DNA of 64,000 nt from Nipponacmea schrenckii (taxonomy: Eukaryota; Mollusca; Gastropoda; Lottiidae). This document shows, in pieces, positions 59,538 to 64,000 of the stretch. The notes beneath the pieces are model-generated. The model was not told the origin of the DNA, ran no database searches, and was given only the letters and a program-made list of their open reading frames with translations. A program made the translations under genes and the position numbers. The first letter of the stretch is position 1, and each line of letters opens with the position of its first letter. The stretch lies in the NCBI GenBank assembly GCA_030562195.1, contig CM060201.1, positions 26,518,067 to 26,582,066 on the forward strand, read 5' to 3'.

Positions 59538-61475
59538 TCAGATAAGTTTGTCATATGCATGTGAAATTCTGACACCTTCATCTCTGTTTAGGTCTGGCTG
59601 GTATCTTCTGATGTTGATGGCTTCATGAAGTCTCCTGGTTTTATCAATATGCTTATTTAATGTCAGTATGTTGGTATTTTCAAAGTTTACTTTATGTCCT
59701 GTTTTTCTCCCCATAGCAAGATGTTCAGCTACAGCTGATGTTCCTTCATTGCCAGGTTTGTCTTGGTGGTCTTTTAGACGAACATCAAGGGGTCTTTTGG
59801 TTTCCCCAATGTAAGAGCTTCCACAGGAACATTCAACTCGGTAAACGCATCCCTTAGGCTTTTGGTTGTTGGAGGGATTCAATTTTCCATTGGCTTTGAG
59901 TAAGTCTTTAAGTGTTGTATTACCCGAAAACACTGTTTCAATACCAACCGACTTCTTTAGGATCTTCTTAATTTGGTATGATGCCTTTCCAATGAATGGT
60001 ATAACTATGCGGTTTGGGGGTCTGTTTGTGTCAGATTGTTGGTTGGTGGGTTTTGCCATCAGTGTTGATCGAATGGCTTCATGAACAAAAGTAGAAGGAT
60101 AGTTGTTGTGCATACAAAATACATTCTTGATGTGTTGTAGCTCTTGTTGAAAGTATTCTGGATCACAAATCCTTTTTGCTCTTCTGACCAGTGTTGTGAT
60201 GGCTGCCCTTTTGACATGTTGAGGTGTGTTAGACTGGAAGTTTACATACTGATCTGTATGTGTAGGTTTCCTATAAACACACGTCTTCAGCTGACCTCCT
60301 ATCCGCATAATTCTCACATCCAAAAAGGGTATTGAGTCATTTTCTTCTTTTTCCATAGTAAATTTTATCCTTCGATGCTGAGCATTTAGGTGTTGAAGTA
60401 GAGCAGTTGGCTCATCATTTTCTCCAAGCATAACAAAGGTGTCATCAACTTTCCGGAACCAGCAGATTGGCGAGATTGGTGATGTTTCCATGGTCATTTC
60501 TTCAAAGGCTGTCATGTAGATTTCAGTGATCAACGGTGACAAGGGGCTTCCCATTGGTAGACCGTGGATTTGTTCGTAGATCTCATCTCCCCAAGTGAAG
60601 TAGGTAGATGACATACACATCTGAATTAGGTCGACAATGCTGTCTGTAGTTAGTGTGGTATCTAATGGGGTATCTAATTCTGATATCTTTTCTCTGATGA
60701 TACTCAACACATCCTTACATGGAACATTGGTGAATAGGTCGACGACATCATATGAGTACATCTTCCCGATGTTCTGCAGTTCCTTCAATTTGGTAACAAA
60801 TTCATCTGAGTCTTTGATGAAGGAGTTAGAGGTTTTCCCTAGTGGTGCCAAGATTCTGCTAAGGTGTTGGGCGATGTTGTAGAATACAGAATCCCGAGAG
60901 CATATGAGTAGCCGAGCCTTGATAGGGTTTTTGTGAATCTTAATTGTTGCTCTGGCATATGGTGGACGTGGGTGGCGGCTTGATCTCAGTTTGAACTTGA
61001 GTTGATTGGTTATTTGGTTACTGGATTCAAGTTCATTTAGCTTTTTGACCAACCTGTCTTTGTATATGTTCGTAGGATTTTTCCGTAGTATTCTGTAGGT
61101 TTTCGCATCACTGAGCAGTTCTGTAACAGTTTCTTGGTATTCTTTCTTATCCATGATGACTGTGGCTTTCCCCTTATCTGCTGGTAAAATGGCGATCTTA
61201 TCGTCTTGTTTAAGGTCTCTGAGTGCATCTCTCTCGACTTTGGTTAGGTTATGTGGTTGTTTCTTGTTTTTGGCGAGGATTTCTGTCACTTGGTGCCTTA
61301 AGTAGTTGATATGGCCGCCTGGTGCTAGTTGGTGTAAGCCACGTTCTATGTTGACGATGAAGTCATCATGGTTGCTGAGTTTTGTAACTGGGGAAAACTT
61401 TAGTCCTCGGGAGAGTAGGTTTATCTGATCTTCTGTTAGATTTTTCTGGCTTAGGTTTATGACAGTTTTGTCCAC
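59538..61475 (-). CDS. Penelope-like element reverse transcriptase with GIY-YIG endonuclease (C-terminal part)
   Basis: About 645 codons without a stop, from a GTG at 61475. Penelope family features in order: VINLSQKNLTEDQINLLSRG near the start; KIAILPADKGKATVIMDK (about 92-109); RT motif A YSYDVVDLFTNVP (240-252), motif B GLPMGSPLSP (305-314), motif C RKVDDTFV with the Asp pair at 344-345, motif D IPFLDV (382-387), YRKPTHTDQY (401-410); then a GIY-YIG domain CVYRVECSCGSSYIGETKRP (543-562), Arg in DVRLKDH, Glu in LHEAINI. The real N-terminus is separated: it lies at 63431-63993 and an insertion divides the two. The intact catalytic part suggests recent activity, but the split copy cannot make full protein unless the insertion is spliced out. 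Confidence 0.9.
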   Translation of the reverse strand: MDKTVINLSQKNLTEDQINLLSRGLKFSPVTKLSNHDDFIVNIERGLHQLAPGGHINYLRHQVTEILAKNKKQPHNLTKVERDALRDLKQDDKIAILPADKGKATVIMDKKEYQETVTELLSDAKTYRILRKNPTNIYKDRLVKKLNELESSNQITNQLKFKLRSSRHPRPPYARATIKIHKNPIKARLLICSRDSVFYNIAQHLSRILAPLGKTSNSFIKDSDEFVTKLKELQNIGKMYSYDVVDLFTNVPCKDVLSIIREKISELDTPLDTTLTTDSIVDLIQMCMSSTYFTWGDEIYEQIHGLPMGSPLSPLITEIYMTAFEEMTMETSPISPICWFRKVDDTFVMLGENDEPTALLQHLNAQHRRIKFTMEKEENDSIPFLDVRIMRIGGQLKTCVYRKPTHTDQYVNFQSNTPQHVKRAAITTLVRRAKRICDPEYFQQELQHIKNVFCMHNNYPSTFVHEAIRSTLMAKPTNQQSDTNRPPNRIVIPFIGKASYQIKKILKKSVGIETVFSGNTTLKDLLKANGKLNPSNNQKPKGCVYRVECSCGSSYIGETKRPLDVRLKDHQDKPGNEGTSAVAEHLAMGRKTGHKVNFENTNILTLNKHIDKTRRLHEAINIRRYQPDLNRDEGVRISHAYDKLI

Positions 61476-62202
61476 TGTATGTTCAAGACCAATTCAAGTC
61501 ATCTATCCACCAATAAATGGGAAGAAAGATAAGGCCTACACATTGCTCAACACAACAGTTTCTCCCGCAGATTCCATCAATTCCGATAATCCAGTGACAA
61601 TAATGTGGACTCACACATCGACTACCAAAAGAGAAAAAGGTATATGGACTCCTAACCACTTTGTACCAATTATTCGTATGGATGCTGACTATGAAGATTA
61701 CCTACCTACGTTATATAAAACCAACCTTCCTGGCCTCGCAGATGATGAATGGCCACTATTACCGACAGCAGACTTCTGTTCCCCACCCAATTCATCCCTG
61801 CCTACTTCACCATCCAGATCATCCTCACCTACTTCACCAGCCAATTCATCACCGCCTACCTCACCATCCAGATCATCACCGCCTACTTCACTAGCCAATT
61901 CTTCACCGCCTACTTCACCAGCCAATTCATCACCGCCTACCTCACCATCCAGATCATCACCGCCTGTTACTAACCTCTCTCCCATAGCTCAATCCACACC
62001 AAACTACACACCCCCACAACCGAACTTACCAATCAGCCCATTATCTTCGTCAAGTAAATCCAGTGGAACAAGTAATGGAAATAAATGGTTACAATTATCT
62101 GACATCTACGCGGCATTATTGAATCCAAAGAATGTTGTGACTTCTTCTCCTCTTGAACCGAAAAATAATGTATATTACTTATACCACTTACAGGAAATTT
62201 TT
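61476..62202 (+). pseudogene. Vertnin-like domain fragment with Pro/Ser repeats
   Basis: From about 61476 the + frame reads CSRPIQVIYPPINGKKDKAY, then PVTIMWTHTSTTK and GIWTPNHFVPIIRMD, a pattern I associate with the C-terminal part of Vertnin-like domains found beside MULE transposases in invertebrates (from memory). Residues about 112-170 of the frame are a degenerate SSPPTSPxxS repeat encoded by a 27 bp minisatellite (61786-61966). The frame ends at TAA just inside the following MULE block, which is in another frame. The N-terminal half of the domain is missing. It lies inside the Penelope-like element. Confidence 0.5.
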
Positions 62203-62989
62203 TAATCATATTTCTGGACAGTTTGAAAATACAATTTCTAGTATAGACTGCCGCATTTCCCCTTCATTGGTTTTTGGTACTGACAAGGAACAAGCCCTCA
62301 CTAAAGCTATTGAACATTCATTTCCTGGTGCTAAACGTAGACTTTGCAGTAGACATCTGAAAGAAAATATCAGTCACTATTTGACCAATGTGGTTCCAAC
62401 GAAAAAACACGAGAGAAAAATTATAATTGACAAGATATTCGGTGACAGTGGACTTGTTCATGCAGAAGACTCTTTTGCTTTTGAGACAATTTCAGAAGAC
62501 ATAACAGATAATGTGAAAAGTGACCAATTTTTATCATATTTTAACAAGCATGTTAAATTTCAAATTAAAAACTTTGTATTCGTAATTGAAAATGAAATGT
62601 GGACAAATAATAACGCTGAATCTATGAATCATGTATTGAAATTAGCCATAGACTGGAAGCCCAGAAATCCTTCTGAACTCATTGAAAAAATATATAAAGT
62701 CACCGAGTTACAATTTCTAGATATGAAAAGGTCACTGTATGGCAATGGAAACTTTAAACTAAGTAAGAATTCTGTCCATTACAAAACATCTGTATCCACA
62801 TGGCATTTAAAATCAGCAGAACAAAAAAATATCATTTTCCAAGACTTCCTTAATGCAAAAAAAAGTAAATTACATCAGCCTAAAAATATTTGTTCTACCA
62901 ACGGTATATTGTCAATTCCAAATTCTATCAAAAGCCTTGCAAAAAAACCTTTCCAAAGAAAGAGATCTAAATCTGAAAGAGCACGATGA
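62165..62989 (+). pseudogene. MULE transposase fragment
   Basis: The open frame gives YITYTTYRKFFNHI, then SLVFGTDKEQALTKAIEHSF, RRLCSRHLKENI and MWTNNNAESMNHVLKLA. These fit the MULE domain: the GTDxEkAL block with the second acidic residue, the C-x2-H block, and the TNNxxES block. The first catalytic Asp region and the zinc-finger N-terminus are absent, and the upstream partner frame is shifted, so it is incomplete. Stop TGA at 62987-62989; AATAAA occurs at about 63221. The C-terminal tail is Lys/Ser-rich. Confidence 0.7.
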
Positions 62990-63044
62990 ATGGCTATGTA
63001 TCTTTGTTATCAATCTTTAAAGTATCGTTTTCATTAATATTACT

Positions 63045-63082
63045 GTTATTATTATATTTATTATTACATTTATTATTATTAC

Positions 63083-63131
<49 letters not shown>

Positions 63132-63170
63132 GGATAATGTATTATTATCATTATCATTATTATTATTATG
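63045..63170. repeat. TTA trinucleotide microsatellite
   Basis: Nearly uninterrupted TTA/ATT repeats directly after the MULE frame. The hydrophobic poly-Leu frames here are artefacts of the repeat. Confidence 0.9.
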
Positions 63171-63346
63171 ATCATCATTTACTGTATATTATTTTTAATT
63201 TTCTTGTTGATGTCACTTGAATAAAAATTAAAGATTATATTGTGCGTTCTTTCATATTGCTGAACCTTTAAATTCATGAAACACGTTTTTATGTTTTTAA
63301 AATTGTGTTTATGATCTTGAGCTTGACTCCCAGCAATGAACGTATT

Positions 63347-63432
63347 GCGATTTGAGTAGATTTGAGTGTGATTTGAGTGTGATTTGAGTGGATTTGAGTG
63401 GATTTGAGTGTGATTTGAGCGGATTTGAGTAA
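63347..63432. repeat. Short tandem repeat of TTTGAGTG/GATTTGAGT type
   Basis: About eight units of 11-12 bp (GATTTGAGTGTGATTTGAGT and variants). It sits exactly between the MULE insertion and the N-terminal Penelope frame, so it may be part of the inserted element's end. Confidence 0.8.
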
Positions 63433-63993
63433 AAAGACGGACCGCAATTTTGGTGAGGAATTCATTCTTTTGGTGGTGGTCTGGTTTAGATGAGTTTTCT
63501 AAATAAGTTTTTTGTCTTCTTAGATTGTCAAATTTGGTTTGGTGTGAGGTTTTGATTTTTTTGCCAAGAAGGTCGTTGGTCTTCTCTTGCTTGGTTCTCA
63601 GGTCTTGAAAATCAGAGGTGGAGAGGATATTAAATTGTTAATAGTTTTTAATTCTTGGTATTGCTGTTCAAATTTGATGGAGAGGCGTTGTTTTTGGTTT
63701 CGGTGGTGCTGGATTCTTTCCTTTACCAGAGCATGGCTTGCCCTTTCTAGAATCTTTTTAGCTGCTGATGAATTGACAGACGAGCGAAGGGTCAACCCCT
63801 TAGGAATAAGCTTATTGTCCCTACATCTTAATAAAAACGTTAAATTGTTACATGTTTGAACTCGTTTGCCTTCAGTCTTCTCAAGCTTGTTTATGAGTTT
63901 ATTTGCCACATCTCCATATTGATGACGAATAAAGTCTTTAAATGATAAATCGAACATATTTACTATCAGTTGCCCCTGTATTTGAAAACACAT
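63431..63993 (-). pseudogene. N-terminal part of the interrupted Penelope-like element protein
   Basis: ATG at 63993 opens MCFQIQGQLIVNMFDLSF and continues with KLEKTEGKRVQTCNNLTFLL and RCRDNKLIPKGLTL, features of the N-terminal domain ahead of the Penelope RT. A one-base frameshift near 63600 moves reading into a frame giving DLRTKQEKTNDLLGKKIKTS and then KTYLENSSKPDHHQKNEFLT, which runs to about 63431 and meets the tandem repeat. The next expected family block (KTVINLS) resumes at 61475, about 1.95 kb away on the same strand. Interruption plus frameshift make this copy inactive as it stands. Confidence 0.65.
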
Positions 63994-64000
63994 TCAATTT

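Noticed and set aside
59866..60882. Plus-strand frames within the Penelope gene
   Set aside because: Shadows of the 645-codon minus-strand frame, which has clear RT and GIY-YIG motifs.
62986..63171. Leu-rich 61-codon frame resembling a membrane protein
   Set aside because: It is translation of a TTA microsatellite.
1..64000. CRISPR arrays, rRNA genes, intact tRNA genes
   Set aside because: None seen. The only tRNA-like sequence is the SINE head at 56.5 kb; tandem repeats here lack unique spacers of CRISPR type and the genes are eukaryotic.

Overview
This window is eukaryotic nuclear DNA, AT-rich, with split genes (GT/AG introns of about 100 to 2,100 bp) and very many repeats. Two host genes are clear, both on the + strand: UAP1 (UDP-N-acetylhexosamine pyrophosphorylase, 139-9314, nine coding exons) and CNDP2 (cytosolic non-specific dipeptidase, 48270-57575, thirteen recognised coding exons, first coding exon not found). 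The repeats suggest a mollusc, probably a bivalve: tandem-core elements with about 160 bp monomers, a Penelope-like element, a zinc-knuckle LINE ORF1 and a tRNA-derived SINE. The species cannot be named from the sequence alone.

Layout. 1-11.3 kb: UAP1, its 3' flank and several MITE-like insertions. 11.3-13.0 kb: tandem-core elements. 13.9-29.8 kb: a higher-order satellite built from alternating units of about 620 bp and 1.4 kb (2.03 kb dimer, 4.06 kb super-period), entering an assembly gap at each end and interrupted at 22.46-23.9 kb. 30.3-33.4 kb: sparse sequence with one exon resembling the C-terminus of a Rab GTPase. 33.4-37.0 kb: a candidate DNA transposon with perfect 24 bp terminal inverted repeats, holding a broken SGNH-hydrolase-like gene and a Mutator-like transposase fragment. 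37-44 kb: intergenic repeats and a captured helicase fragment. 44.0-46.3 kb: LINE 5' region and ORF1, cut by a gap. 48.3-57.6 kb: CNDP2. 57.9-59.0 kb: another tandem-core element. 59.1-64.0 kb: a Penelope-like element (- strand) split by about 1.95 kb carrying Vertnin-like and MULE transposase fragments (+ strand).

The two enzymes are unrelated housekeeping functions, amino-sugar nucleotide synthesis and dipeptide hydrolysis; nothing here links them functionally. The most unusual features are the satellite, whose units each carry a dense cluster of AGGTCA half-sites with ETS-like and YY1-like motifs; a one-base frameshift in UAP1 exon 5; and the nested or TIR-bounded transposons. All three gaps are exactly 500 N (13377-13876, 29819-30318, 45780-46279), so their true sizes are unknown, and open frames running through them mean nothing.
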